A stretch of DNA of 64,000 bases from Budorcas taxicolor (lineage: Eukaryota > Chordata > Mammalia > Artiodactyla > Bovidae). The notes beneath the pieces are model-generated. The model was not told the origin of the DNA. It saw nothing but the letters and a program-made list of their open reading frames with translations, and ran no database searches. The stretch spans positions 32,308,501 to 32,372,500 of the forward strand of contig NC_068913.1 of NCBI RefSeq assembly GCF_023091745.1, given 5' to 3'. Positions 43,666 through 55,619 of the stretch are shown here, one piece after another; positions within the stretch are counted from its first letter, which is position 1, and every line of letters starts with the position of its first letter. Position numbers and translations under genes: made by a program.

Positions 43666-46363
43666 TTTGTTTTGTGAAGAGTCACTGCAACACTGTATTT
43701 ACAAATGCTCTGTTGGCTACAAAGAATTACTGTATATGAATTACTAAATTTTGTTTAAGTAAAATCTGTCTCGAAAAGAAAATCTAGTTTGATTTGGAGT
43801 GAAAGGCAACGTGGATAGATAGTATATAACAAGAGTGAGAGATTAAATAATGACCGTAGAACGCACTATGCGTGTTTGTTTTTAGGAAGATTGGGATATT
43901 CTTTGAGTCAGATCTTGAACTTGAAAATATGTTGTATAGGGAAACCAGCCATAATAGAAGGAACTGATAGGGGGATTTGGGTCATGGCCTCCAGAATTTG
44001 TATTATAAAAGTTTGGCTCACACTTTGCTAAAGCTAGGTCCCAGTCATTTCTGTTGTCATTTTTAAGTCTTTGACAGATTTTCCTGACACATATGGCACC
44101 TTATATACATTGTTCAACAATAAGTTAATGAGGAAGATGTAAGTGGTGATGGAGACGTGTTTGATCAGGTCACTTAGTGCTGACTGTTAGGTTCAGATAT
44201 TCAATTTTAGTGCAGTGGTCTGGCGAAAGATTTAAAATTCTTTTATGCATTTTTTAGCTTACATGCTTTCTAATGGACTCTCATGTTTCCAAAATGAATA
44301 AAAGCAAATGTGGTATTCTGCTTTTTTTCTATAAAAAATAAGTTTGACTCACTACTTACAGTTTTGGCAATATTGAAAATACTAAGCTTTTCAAGGTTTC
44401 AAAAGTGAACCACACTTTTAGCTCTGTGTGTGTCTTCATGCTGGTAATTCGTGCTGATCAGGGGAAAATATAAGATTTATAGGCAGTTCCAAGTTGCTTG
44501 TGGGGGCTAACAATGTACCAGATTTGTTTTAATTGAAGCCATTTGTGAGAGTTACTTTTTCTCCTTCATTATCATTAACAGACACAACATTTCCCCAAAC
44601 TTGCCTGTGCTCAGTTTGATGCTTAAAACCCCTAGGCATGTCTGTCTCCTCATACTCTGTCTACAGTATGCTCTGAAGCTAGATTATACCTGTAATCTAT
44701 AATTTTTTAAAGTCCCCTCCCTGTTACGAAACCTGCATTGACTGCCCCTGGCCTCAGAATCCTGTCCAGTTTCCATAGAGCCCACACTCTCACTCCATTC
44801 TGCGTTGGAAACCTTACAAGATATTGAGGGATCTCACTCTCATCTCTCCCTGTTGAAATCCACTCATTGCTGTGAGCCTCTGAGGCAGTGTCTCCTCCTT
44901 GAGTGAACCAGTATCAGCTAGACTTCGGAGGTCATCTAATCTATTGGTTTTCAATGACAGTTTACTTTTTGTCAAGCGGAAGCTTCTTTGGTATCCCCAA
45001 ATGCGAACCAGGCAGCAGCGGGTCTGGTGTAGCTGAAGAAGGTTAAGGACCCTGAGCTCGCCGAGCTTCTTCATGTCTTCTCCCCCATGGCCCTGAGGGA
45101 CTCCATGGACCTTCTAGGTTCCGTGGGGTCAGTTGGAATTGCAGAGTGAGACTGCACAGATGAGGATGCAGAGTTTGGTTGAGAAGGATGGAGAAACAAG
45201 ATGAAAAGCAGGTGGCTTTAGAGCCCAAGTCTCTTAGCTCCGGGCCTGGTTGGGTGTTTCTGTCATGACACCGTGTTGCATTTTCATTTCATAACACCTC
45301 CTGATGGAAGTTAACAGGTTCTGTCATGAAAAAAGTTATTTTGTGTGCCTCTCATTCACACTGACAGATGATATCTCAATATCCGTCTAAAGCATATGTT
45401 TTATCTTTGTAGCCCTCCTCCACCACTCAGATACAATTTATACTTAGCACAGTGCACTTTTCATAATTGACAGTTACTGAATCATTTATCAAATATTTAT
45501 CAAAGGTTACAAAATAGTCTTTAAAACCTTTGATTTTTGTACTTCAGATACACAAGTAGAGTCCCATCACCATGTGTGGTTTTGTGTGCAAAACAATTTG
45601 AGTGTCCTGGGAGATGACCCAGACAAACAATGCTTTCTTAGTCTGGACACAAGGAATGCTTTTCAACAGCAGTTACACAGAAGGCTCTTCAGAGAGAGTA
45701 AGTTGCTGTTGCTGTTTGCATTGTAGTCAGGATAGCAGAGTTGAGTGGCTACCTGAACAATTTATGACTGCTTTGTCCTCCATCAAGTAGGAATTAAATC
45801 TTCCCTTCCCTTTGCCTCATCTTACTTTGAAAATCCTTTCATTTACAATTAACCCAAACGTTCAAACTCTCCATCCAGAGCGAGTACAAACACAGCTTTG
45901 GGAGTCAGAGGAAAATGAAGGACAAGACTGATTCATATTTTCATCTCTGCCCCACCAGATCCAAAACATCTTTTTTTCACTGGCTAAACATGGCTCCATT
46001 TCTAGGTGTTAGATCAACCAGTCATTTCCAGAGCACTTAATTTTGTTACCTCAGTAGCAAAATAATTTGGTAATTTGTGTTTTATTTCGAAAACATTTTG
46101 ATTTATGCTGAGGTCAGTTTCAGAGGACAGCCTGGTTTTTGCTTGGAAGACGTGACTCCAGAGGTGCCAGTGTGTCAGCCTGGGATTCAGCCTGGTTCTG
46201 AGCCTTTTAGTCACTTTAATCTTTGGGGTATAAACTCCATCTCTTATACAAGAATGAAAGGATGCCATGGGTTAGCGGAGAAAGATTAGGATAATTCAGT
46301 CCTGTGGAGCTGGTTTGTTTTAGGTGCTGCAGTGATTTCCCATTTGCACCTTTGTTTTTGCAG

Positions 46364-46480
46364 GAATTACCTGAAAGATGGGAAACTACCAAAAAGATTG
46401 CAGCAACTGTCAGACATGAAGTCTCACCGCTCCAAAATGCAGAAGTCTCTCTTATAAGGAAAGCATGCGTTTTGTTTGAT
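46364..46480 (+). CDS. DNAH11: DNAH11 exon E14 (probably human exon 19), tail/linker approach
   Basis: Acceptor tttttgcag ends at 46363, after a strong pyrimidine tract. Donor GAT|gtaagc follows 46480. There are 39 whole codons in phase 0: ELPERWETTKKIAATVRHEV through IRKACVLFD. The motif LPERWETTKK is conserved in axonemal heavy chains. The following intron is 113 bases and is open in the exon's frame. Confidence 0.94.
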
Positions 46481-46593
46481 GTAAGCTATCTAACAAAGTT
46501 GTTTTGTTGTCGTCGTTTGTTTAAGAAAGGTTTTATGAGACTGGTTGAAGCTGTTTGTTTGAGATTCACTTTGTCTTTTTCTGCCTTCATCAG
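46481..46593 (+). other. Intron E14-E15 (113 bases)
   Basis: Very short GT-AG intron (gtaagc to ttcatcag). It has no stop in the frame of E14. Confidence 0.9.
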
Positions 46594-46680
46594 GAGAAGC
46601 AGGCAGAGTTCAGAGAGAGATTCAGATTCTATGCGCCCCTTCATTTTAATGCGGAAAATCCATATACAGTACTTGATAAG
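46594..46680 (+). CDS. DNAH11: DNAH11 exon E15 (probably human exon 20)
   Basis: A short exon of 29 whole codons, EKQAEFRERFRFYAPLHFN then AENPYTVLDK. Acceptor ttcatcag ends at 46593 and donor AAG|gtaatg follows 46680. It is continuous with E14 (LFD then EKQ) and E16 (LDK then ANQ) as in human DNAH11. Confidence 0.94.
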
Positions 46681-47721
46681 GTAATGTGATTACAGTGATC
46701 TTGTGTGTTATAATAGCTATTTAAAAAAATAAATTGGACATTGAGATACTGCTATATTTTACCTTAGTTTGGCAATTAGTTATGGGTTGAGAATTAGCTG
46801 TATAAAACCCAGTTATAAACCATTTTCCCCAAGTAAATTATATTGTGATTTAAATCATGTCTCCCCAGAATGCTGTTATCATCAAAGTACTCATACTAAT
46901 GAAACTAACAACTACTATTATTTTTTAAACACTTTATATGTCAAGAACTTTGTTAAACATGTTACATGTTATTTATTTCAGTTCTTACAATATCCCTATG
47001 ATACAGCTTCTATTCTTTTTTTTTCAAATAAAGATGTAATCATGTATAACTGAGTAACTTGTTGGAGATAACACAGTTAATGACAGAATTTTAAAATTTA
47101 AAATAAAATTAAAATTTTAGCTGTTTATTTTTTTAAAAGATGAGAAATATTGACCATTGTGCTATTTCCTATGTGATACTTGGTTCATAATTCTTAATCA
47201 TAGTAAGGAAAATCCATAACTTACTCTTCCCCCCGCCTCTATGTCTATTGCCTCATTCTGTACTTTCTTCTTTAGGCTTGATTACATGTCCTCAGTCTCA
47301 CTCCCAACTGCACACTATATATGTCTCCATGCTCACTCCCCAAATACATGTTATGTGGTTTTCTGGAGGTGGCTAGTGTTTTAGGGCCTTTCAAGTGAAT
47401 GCCTGTAACTTATTCTTAATTCTGGGTACAAATATTATTGAGTCATTCAATCCTAGTTCATAATGAGCTACTTTATCATAGTTGACTATAAGAATGTATG
47501 TAACAGGCAGATAATCCAAAATGGTGCATAATTCATGAGGCTTGAAAAAAACATTTTAAAATTTTATTAGAAAAATTGTATCTTTGTTTCTCTAAGAATT
47601 CTTAACCTAGCAGCCTAACTGATGACTTTGAAGCTTAGATGCAGGACTGGAAGTTTTCCTGGGCTCGTGTGGGCTGCCGTCCTGACTTGACTTCATGCTG
47701 GAGATAGTCTTCACTGCTTTT

Positions 47722-47975
47722 GTTGTTCGTTCGCTCAGTCATGCCTGATTTTCTGTGACCCCATGGGCTGCAGCACGCCAGGCTTCCCTGTCCTTCACTG
47801 TCTCCTGGAGTTTGCCTAGACTTATGTCCATGGAGTCAGTGATGCCATCCATTTAGTCCCCTGTTGCCCCCTTCTCCTCCTGCCTTTTTTTTTTTTTTTT
47901 TCCGTCCTGCCTTCTGTATTTCCCAGCATCAGGGTCTTTTCCAGTGAGCCAGTTCTTTGCATCAGATGGCCAAAA
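47722..47975 (-). mobile_element. BovB LINE 3' end, antisense, with internal poly-T
   Basis: ttgttcgttcgctcagtcat, gctgcagcacgccaggcttc and catcagggtcttttccagtg mark antisense BovB. A T17 tract at 47885-47901 interrupts the tcctcctgcc block, which partly repeats after it (tccgtcctgcc). Confidence 0.87.
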
Positions 47976-49062
47976 AATACTCCTTAGACTCTTGTAAAGC
48001 TTGAAGCTGACATGGTTTTTTACTTATCTTTCCAAATTTTGGTTTGAATTTAGTTTTAACTGCTTTCAACCATTCATTAAACATCATTCTATAGCATGAG
48101 GTCTTTTCTTTCACTTGGCTGAGGGAAAGTGGTTAATTTATTCACTGAAAAGGGAGTAGGTTAGAATATTCTAATACTGTTGTGTTTTCTGTAAGATTAT
48201 ATCTACATTGCAGGTGGTCTCAACAGATTGGATGGGGAGACGTTTTTCCTTGACTAACTAATGCGCTGTGTGTAAACATTTCCTGCAGTTACCATTTATT
48301 GAGTCTTACCATTTTCATGCTATACTGTAACACCATAAAGTTACATATTTAAAAGTCAGATATTTAACTCTGCACCTACAGAATATGTTGAAGATTTATA
48401 CAAAGTTTTGAATATAGTAGGACTCGGTTACTTTTATCTTGAAGTCATTTTCTTATGTGTTTGTTCAGCAAGCGTGTCTAATGTTTATGTAACTAGCTTC
48501 AACCCAAGTCAGGTATATGCTTGTTCTGGACTGACATGGTAGGTTCCAGTACTCAAGGCACTTCACTCCAAAAGATGGAAACCATTGACCCACCAGGAAC
48601 AAGGGAAGTGGTGTGGTACATCTCTCCTTTTATAACCAATTACTGGGAAATTTATATTATGTGGTATTCTCTCTTCATAGACAAAGATACAATGAACAAT
48701 TGAATTAAAATAATTAGATTTGCATTTGTAGGAATAATTAGTATAACTAATAGGGAAATAATTAAAAATAAATAAAAGGGCTGTTGACTCTGGGGAGTGT
48801 GGTTGACTAGCCATTTCGAAAATCCCTCTTTTGTAAAACAGATGCTGAAACATGTCCACAAATACATAATTCTAAATCTATTGCTGAGTTCCCAAGAAAA
48901 CAAGAGAAGTCTTTAAAGGGCAGGAAAATAGAGTAGCTGAAACCAGGATGGAAAGCAGAGGGAAACATAAAACTCTGTGCTGCTATAGGGGCAAATCAAA
49001 GTACCAGAAGTCTAGAACTTAGTAATTAGCCCTTTCAAGGCAAAGGAGGAAATCCTTTTAAG

Positions 49063-49262
49063 AGGGCTTCCCTGATGCCTCAGCTGGTAAAGAATCCACC
49101 TGCAATGTGGGAGACCTCGGTTTGATTGCTGGGTTGGGAAAATCCCTGAGAAGAAGGGAAAGGCTACTCACTCCAGTATATTCTGGCCTGAAGAACTCAC
49201 CCCATGGACTAGTCCATGGGGTTGCAAAGAGTCGGACACAACTGAACGATTTTCACTTTCAC
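49063..49262 (+). mobile_element. Bov-tA SINE
   Basis: Runs from ggcttccctgatgcctcagc to gtcggacacaactgaacgat; somewhat diverged in the body. Confidence 0.88.
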
Positions 49263-49686
49263 CCTTAATGAGAGGGTGGGCTGGGAAAATCTGTAGCCTG
49301 CAGGGAGCCTTTGAGATGACAGTCTTTGCTCAGAATAGGGTGAAAAAACAGAGAAAAGGATCCTCTGGGAATTGGTAAACATGGGCCTGTTCCCCCAAGA
49401 GTTGTGGTTCAATTTTGTACTACTCTTATAGCTAAGGAATTTCCAGGTCAGGAAACTGAAATGGTTACAAAGAGTTCCTAGCACACAATAGAAACAAATC
49501 CAGATGTCCTCTGGATAGAAAAGAATAAAGTGATCTTATTCTAATCTCTTCAGGGGCCCAACAGCTTAAATTTAGTGAAATTTGAGTTGCCAGTAAAATA
49601 AACACACCGTCGTGCATAAGGGCCAACAGAAAGAGCAGATGACAGATACAGACACACATAAAGTGTCAGATATTAGAAAACGTTTG

Positions 49687-49808
49687 TTGGGACGACTCTG
49701 GTGGCGCAGTGGTTAAGACTGTGCTTCCGCTGCAGGAGGCCTGGCTTTGATCCCTGTCAGGGAGCGAAGGTCCCACATGTGGTGCAGCCACATACACACA
49801 AAAAAACA
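49687..49808 (+). mobile_element. CHR-type tRNA-derived SINE, sense
   Basis: gactctggtggcgcagtggt, caggaggcctggctttgatc, then cacatgtggtgcagccacat and a short A-rich tail. The tRNA-like head is well preserved. Confidence 0.82.
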
Positions 49809-49839
49809 ACCCAACATTTATTATGGAAATAAAAGGTAA

Positions 49840-51350
49840 TATTGAAAAAAATAAGTAAGTTCTCAGTTTTGAGACTATCAGAAATGATCAGCTGAGTTTG
49901 AAAACAGACCAGGGACTTATGGAAATGAAAAATAAAATTATTTTAAAAGACACAACTCAGTAGTGGTTAAAGAACTAGTTAAATTGAAAAGAGGATTAGT
50001 GAAATGGAAATGACTTTGGAAGGAACCACTTAGAAGACAGCACATAGGTGAAAGGAGATAAAAAATACAGGAGAGATGAAGAGATACAGAGTAAGAAGTT
50101 AGAATGATGTCTAACTCTTCTCCTCAGACTTCCTGGAAGAGAGAATAAGCAGACTATTCGACAAGCAGTGGAGATAGAGTAGCTGGGATTTTTTTTTTTA
50201 GAACTGGTCAAAGCATGAATCAACTGATTGACGATATTCACTGATAAAGGTTAAATACGAAGTCAACATCTGCACACATCACAGTGAACTACAGAATACC
50301 CATGGCAAAGAGAAAACCTTTAAAGCATCCAGATAGGAACGACAGATTATCTGTTAGAAGTGATACCTGAGGTAAGAGCATATTTGTCACCAGCAACAAT
50401 GGAAGCTGGGAGATAGATGATTTTCTCCCAATTCTCCAGTGTAAAATTATATTTCAGTAACAAGAGTATTTAAGGTAAACAAAAGCAGAATGCATCAACC
50501 ATTAACAAATCATCGCTGAAATGACTTCCAATATGTGTATTTCAAGAAAAGAGAGGACAAAGCCAAAATTGATTCTCAGAAAAGACTAATTATATTGACA
50601 AATCCCAGGCAGAATTAACAAAGGGAAAACAGAAAAATCCACAATCCTAGGAATAAATAGGAAATGGCACTACAGAAAGAGCAGAAATTCAAAACATCAT
50701 CAAATATAATCAATGAAATTTAAGCAAAGTGGATACATTTTTGGGAACATAACTTACTAAAACTATCTCAAGAAATAACATACCTGAATAGTCCTATAAC
50801 TATGAAAAATTAACCAATGGGAAAATAAAAATATAAACCATTAGTTTAAAATAGAATAACAGGCTCTGATGGGATTATAGGTTAATTCAAGGAGCTTTCT
50901 GGAAATAAACCTCATTCATATGCTTCCAGAGCCCAGAAGAAGAATGAACACTCAAAAACTGCTGTATGAAGTATGTCTTATTTTTGTGAAAGGGCAGTAT
51001 GAAAAAGGAAAAATTATAAGCCATTCTTTTTTCTGTACACGTAGATACAAACAAACTAAACCAAATAATCCATATAAATTGGTAGGGTTCATTCCAGGAA
51101 AATGTTTAATTTAACATTAGAAAATTAATATAATTCATCATGTTAATAGATTAAGAGAAAAGTCATAACTATCTCAAGAAATGCCAAAAGATCTTTAGGT
51201 ACCATTCACCATTCACTTCTGATAGAAACTCTATCCTTTTAACCCATTAAAGGATAGCAAAACTCTAAGACATTTTTACCAGAGCACTTAAAAATCCTAG
51301 TAGCATCAGGGTTAATGGTGAGATACAGAAATCACTATCAGCAGTAGAAT
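49840..51350 (+). mobile_element. Decayed L1 (sense), ORF1/ORF2 fragments
   Basis: gaaaacagaccagggactta, the gaacgacagattatctgtta area, ttatattgacaaatcccagg, catgttaatagattaagaga and actatctcaagaaatgccaa follow L1 order. Stops and indels are frequent and no coding frame of note survives. Confidence 0.7.
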
Positions 51351-52330
51351 AAATTAATTGTAGCGTATTCACACTGGGTAGTGCTATAAAGTGGTAGAAA
51401 TGAACTTAATACGTACTTTTCATGAATATATCGAAGTACCTCAGAAATAAAATATATCAAAATTCTTAATGTATAGTGTTCATATAAATTTCAAGCCATA
51501 AATTCTAAGAGTTTAGCATTTGCAGTAAAAACACATGTAGTGAAAATATTATAAAATCAGTGATGTTAAATAAAAATTTAGTGATTTTGTTTATAGTGGG
51601 AAAGAGAAGGATAAAATTAAGGTCATTTAAAGTTATTAGTAATAAGTATTTCCTAAGCTGGATGGTGTGTATGCTCATAGCCAGACCCCTTTTTATATGT
51701 ATGGAATTTTTCTAACATTTGTAATACTAAGAGAATTGCAGTTAATGTTTATAAAGGTATAACATGTAAAAATAAAACAACTTACATCATGAAAGAATGT
51801 TAGAGTGCTAGTATTCTAATTTGCATTGCAAGAAATTAAGAGAGTTGAAAGTTGATAAATGATTAACTGTGGGTATTTAAAGTTAAGAAACTCAAAAGAC
51901 CTAAAGTAATAGATAGAATTGTTGGATACTGAGAGAAGGTTGAGAGAAAATATAAAGTAGAAAAGCAATGTTAAATCCTTTGTTTGCAAACCCAGTAAAT
52001 CTGTCATGTCCAAACTTGATAAATCAATAAGCACAACTTGTGCAGAGAACTGAGAGCTAGAGAAACAGCCTCCAGAAGAATGGGAGAGAGGGCCTTGGGT
52101 TCCCAGCTTTTCCTGCATGCACGCTCTTGTGTACTCTTTGCACTTGACCATATTAAAACACTGGTATGTTAATAAAAACTAAAATTAAGAATTGGCTTAT
52201 CAAAAAAAAAACTGGCTTATTAAGAAAGAAAAGAGTCAGCTGATATTTGGTGTAAAACGTAAACTGTTGTACACTGATGAGATGGTAGGGGAGCCAAATA
52301 TAATCATATGGTGAAATTTTTCCTGTGTGT

Positions 52331-52545
52331 GCTCTGTCTCATCAGTCGTGTCCAACTCTTTGTGACCCAATGGAATGCAGCCCGCCAGGCTCCTCTGTCC
52401 ATGGGATTCTCCAGGCAAGAATACTGGAGTAGGTTGCCATGCCCTCCTCCAGGGGATCTTCCCAGGCCAAGGATGGAACCTGTGTCTCTTATATCTCCTG
52501 CACTGGCAGGCAGGTTCCTTACCACTAACGCCACCTGGGAATATT
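52331..52545 (-). mobile_element. Bov-tA SINE, antisense
   Basis: From ctctgtctcatcagtcgtgt through ggattctccaggcaagaata to cactaacgccacctggga; full length. Confidence 0.9.
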
Positions 52546-52979
52546 TTGTGTATTGATAATTTCTGGGACATTTTTTAAATTTGAAGGTTGTTTTTTATTT
52601 TTAAGTGACTTATTCTTCAGTGGAAGCTTCTCGCACCTCCTCTTTTGCTCCCCAGAAAAGTCCCTAGCTATATGAGGAAAATCAAGAAGACAATTTGTCT
52701 TCATAGCAATTTGATACCAGAGCAGATTTTGCTGAAACAGTGTATTGGGGAAGGTATTGAGATCATTATTGTATTCACTGATAGTCTACTCTAGCTTTTT
52801 GAGTAGCTGTGAGTTTGCTCATCTAAAGCCTTCTGCATTTTACCAATAATTATATGTCAGATTTCTCTTTCTTTTAAAAATCAAAGTTGTAAATGTTAAT
52901 GGAACCAGAACACTCTGGCTTCTCTTCTCTGGCAGCTTGTTGGATATTAGGTGTGTTTGTGTTTCTGCTTTCTCCTCAG

Positions 52980-53138
52980 GCAAATCAAGAGCTTGAGGCA
53001 TTGGAAGAAGAGATGCTGCAAATGCAGGAATCCACTCATCTTTTTGAAGTGGCTCTTCCAGAGTACAAACAAATGAAGCAGTGTCGCAAAGAGATAAAGT
53101 TGCTCAAGGGGCTCTGGGATGTCATTATTTATGTTAGA
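52980..53138 (+). CDS. DNAH11: DNAH11 exon E16 (probably human exon 21), entry to linker (DHC_N2)
   Basis: Acceptor tctcctcag ends at 52979 and donor AGA|gtaaga follows 53138. There are 53 whole codons in phase 0. The peptide runs from ANQELEALEEEMLQMQEST to KGLWDVIIYVR. The segment KQCRKEIKLLKGLWD begins the linker region (DHC_N2), the mechanical lever that sits over the AAA ring in dyneins. Confidence 0.95.
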
Positions 53139-54034
53139 GTAAGACACTGCTTGTTGAAAGCATGCATGTTTTTTTTTCTTTTAGTATTTCTTTTGTATAA
53201 ATATGCAATTTTTAGTGCCTGCATAATTTTATAATATCTTAAAATATGTGATTGTTAAACTTTTGCCCCAGAATTAGAGTTCCTATAACTTGTTAGTTGA
53301 AGATTCTTCTCTGAATTATTAGTGGTTTTTGTTTTCAGTTCTCAGTGTAACTTGGTATGAGTCTCAAGTCCTTCTAGAGAGTTCTATAGAATATAAATAA
53401 ATATTGATATATATTGCACACATATGGTCCTCTCTGCATACAAACTCACATATACACCCATGCTTGTACTTATATATGTGTGCTTATATAAACAGGCCTA
53501 AAAATAATTTGTATATTGCTAGTTAAGTTACAAACTTAAGTATAAAAATAAGTTCTAAGGAACTAGGCATATTGCAATATGTGTTATACAAGATTTTCTT
53601 TGAAGTTAGGTGAAAGCCATATAGAAATACATTTACAAGAAACTCACGAGAGTTTTGGCTATAATGGATGAAGGTTTTTTTTCTAAAAGCTTATCTTATA
53701 TGTAGAATTATAAAAATATGATATTTAATGGTAACATTATTTATCAATTCATTCAAACTATTCAGGATTAAGTGATAATGATGGTATGTGTATGGAATTT
53801 GCCATTGCTTCTAGAAATTAATGTATCACAATGTTTTAGCCTTAAGTTTGACATGTTCTGATAACTTTTTTTGCTTTGGTGTTAGGGAAGCTTTGACAGG
53901 TGCAGTTAATACTTAAGTAATTGATTTTCCCCTGGATGATGGAGTTGCTATGTATCATCAGTTTATATATTTTGCTGTGGAGACTTGCTTTCACCAAATG
54001 TTGTTGACACTTTTATCTGCTTGTGCGTTTTCAG
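53139..54034 (+). other. Intron E16-E17 (896 bases)
   Basis: AT-rich intron with no repeat family recognised. Confidence 0.83.
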
Positions 54035-54118
54035 AGAAGCATTGATAATTGGACTAAAACCCAGTGGAGACAGATTAATGTGGAGCAGATGGAAGTGGAA
54101 CTCAGAAGGTTTGCCAAG
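54035..54118 (+). CDS. DNAH11: DNAH11 exon E17 (probably human exon 22), linker; GC donor
   Basis: Acceptor gttttcag ends at 54034. There are 28 whole codons in phase 0, RSIDNWTKTQWRQINVEQ through LRRFAK. The next residues of the protein (EIWSLDKEVRVWD) start at 55461, so the exon ends at 54118 with donor AAG|gcaagt. This is a GC donor that otherwise matches the strongest consensus. Reading past the donor stays open for 41 codons, to a stop at 54242-54244. Confidence 0.93.
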
Positions 54119-55460
54119 GCAAGTTCCATAACTGTCTGTGATGACGATTTATCTTCCTCTGCACCACCTCCTTCCATCTTCCCTAACCTAGAATCTGCTG
54201 TGTTGGGCCGCATGTCCTTATTTACTTCAAACAGGATGATTTGAGACAGGAATTTTTTTTCCCACTCTAGCCAGTTGCACTTGTAATCAAGCCTGCCTTT
54301 CTGTGAATGAGTGTATAAAAGCATATTAGGACTAATGAACTGATGAGCAGCGGCTATACTCAGGCACTCTCTGTGGCTGTCTAGAATTAAAAAGAGGTGA
54401 AGAGAAGGGCTGAAGGGTTAGGCGTATTAAACTGTTGAATTCTTTCCTTAGCAACCATAAGTGTATTGTATCTTCAAAGGTACCTTTTGATTGTGGGCTT
54501 TGGGGCAGCTCACTGGGGTAACCTGTGGAAATATATGAAATATTATGATCTTTACTTTTAACTGGCTACTCTGATATCACAGCGGGGCTCGATACAACAG
54601 AACTCAGCTTCTTTGAATATTGTGTTTTGGTATCTAATCGCCACTGTCCTATGCCCTCTAAAAGAAAGTAAAGCCTCTTTGAATAAAGCCAAATGCGTAG
54701 CAGTGAGAGGCTGGGCCTTTTGCTCTCTTCTTGCCCCAGAATGTCCTTGCCCAAACCTCGTCCTGTGTTGCACTCCAACCAGCTCTTCCCATCTTTTTCT
54801 CCCATTTTCTCCTGGTCCAAGAACCCTAACTGAAATGCCCCGTCATTCTTTCGGATTGCATGGGGTCACTGTGCCCCTCGTTGCTCACTTCCTGCCTGTG
54901 TCCTTGACCATTGCATGGCCTCACTGCAGAGTTACAGTTTAAACCCCATCTCAGCTGAAACTCTTGCTTTTTTTCCCCTCTAAGTAGCACTATCCTTTTG
55001 TACTGAAATTGTTACTTTATTTTGGGTTTTCTCATTCAAAATTGTTGATATTGTCCCATGAGCCAAGAGGACAATCAAGTCAAGGGCCCTATTTGAATGT
55101 CTTAAAGTTGTTTAAACAAGTCAGGTCTTTGGAGGAAGGTCTTAGCAATCCAGTAACAATCTCAGTTTCTTGTGTGTTTATGTTTCTAGAGGAATCTCTA
55201 TTCGTTCACATGCCCTGTAGACTCTATTATTTCACTGAATAAGAAGCCAGTGTATCTAGGTGTCTTGTACATAGTAGACTAGTACATGAGTGAGTGGATA
55301 TTTTTCTTTTTTCTCTGGTTTTAGTCTTTAATCTATGAGCTTAAACATGTTTACTCTCTTCCTAATCCAGGAAAAAGCACACATAATTTTTTATAGAAGG
55401 CAGATTATAAGGTATATTACTATATGCAAGACCTGGTTTGTTTTTTTCACTTTCCTTTAG
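54119..55460 (+). other. Intron E17-E18 (1.3 kb): GC-AG intron
   Basis: Begins gcaagt and ends tttcctttag after a T-rich tract. The first 126 bases stay open in the exon's frame up to a TGA at 54242-54244. No repeat is recognised. The 54560-54950 part is GC-richer than the rest. Confidence 0.9.
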
Positions 55461-55619
55461 GAAATCTGGTCTCTGGATAAGGAGGTTCGCGTGTGGGATG
55501 CCTACTCAGGCCTGGAAAGCACAGTGAAGGACACGATGACCTCTCTCAGAGCCGTTGCTGAGTTGCAGAGCCCTGCCCTCAGGGACAGGCATTGGCACCA
55601 GCTGATGATGGCCACTGGG
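55461..55619 (+). CDS. DNAH11: DNAH11 exon E18 (probably human exon 23), linker
   Basis: Acceptor tttcctttag ends at 55460 and donor GGG|gtcagt follows 55619. There are 53 whole codons in phase 0: EIWSLDKEVRVWDAYSGLE through DRHWHQLMMATG. RDRHWHQL is a hallmark linker motif of axonemal heavy chains. By my count its end equals human c.4254, the position of a human splice variant I recall (c.4254+5). That supports both the junction and the exon numbering. Confidence 0.95.

Larger units (their letters stand above)
42169..46363 (+). other. Intron E13-E14 (4.2 kb)
   Basis: It contains a MIR-like piece (42210-42440), an antisense L1 piece (43080-43665) and a short TG/CG-rich tract at 43469-43491. 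It has no Bov SINE at all, unlike most large introns here. From 43670 to 46360 nothing is recognised. Confidence 0.8.
46681..52979 (+). other. Intron E15-E16 (6.3 kb)
   Basis: It holds a MIR/L2-like patch (46880-47090), antisense BovB with a T17 run (47722-47975), Bov-tA copies at 49063 and 52331, a CHR SINE at 49687 and a long decayed L1 (49840-51350). Parts 47980-49060, 51360-52320 and 52550-52970 are unassigned. Confidence 0.8.

Noticed and set aside
54613..54942. Plus-strand open frame of 109 codons in the E17-E18 intron
   Set aside because: Starts in the middle of the intron without an acceptor that fits DNAH11; no known motif.
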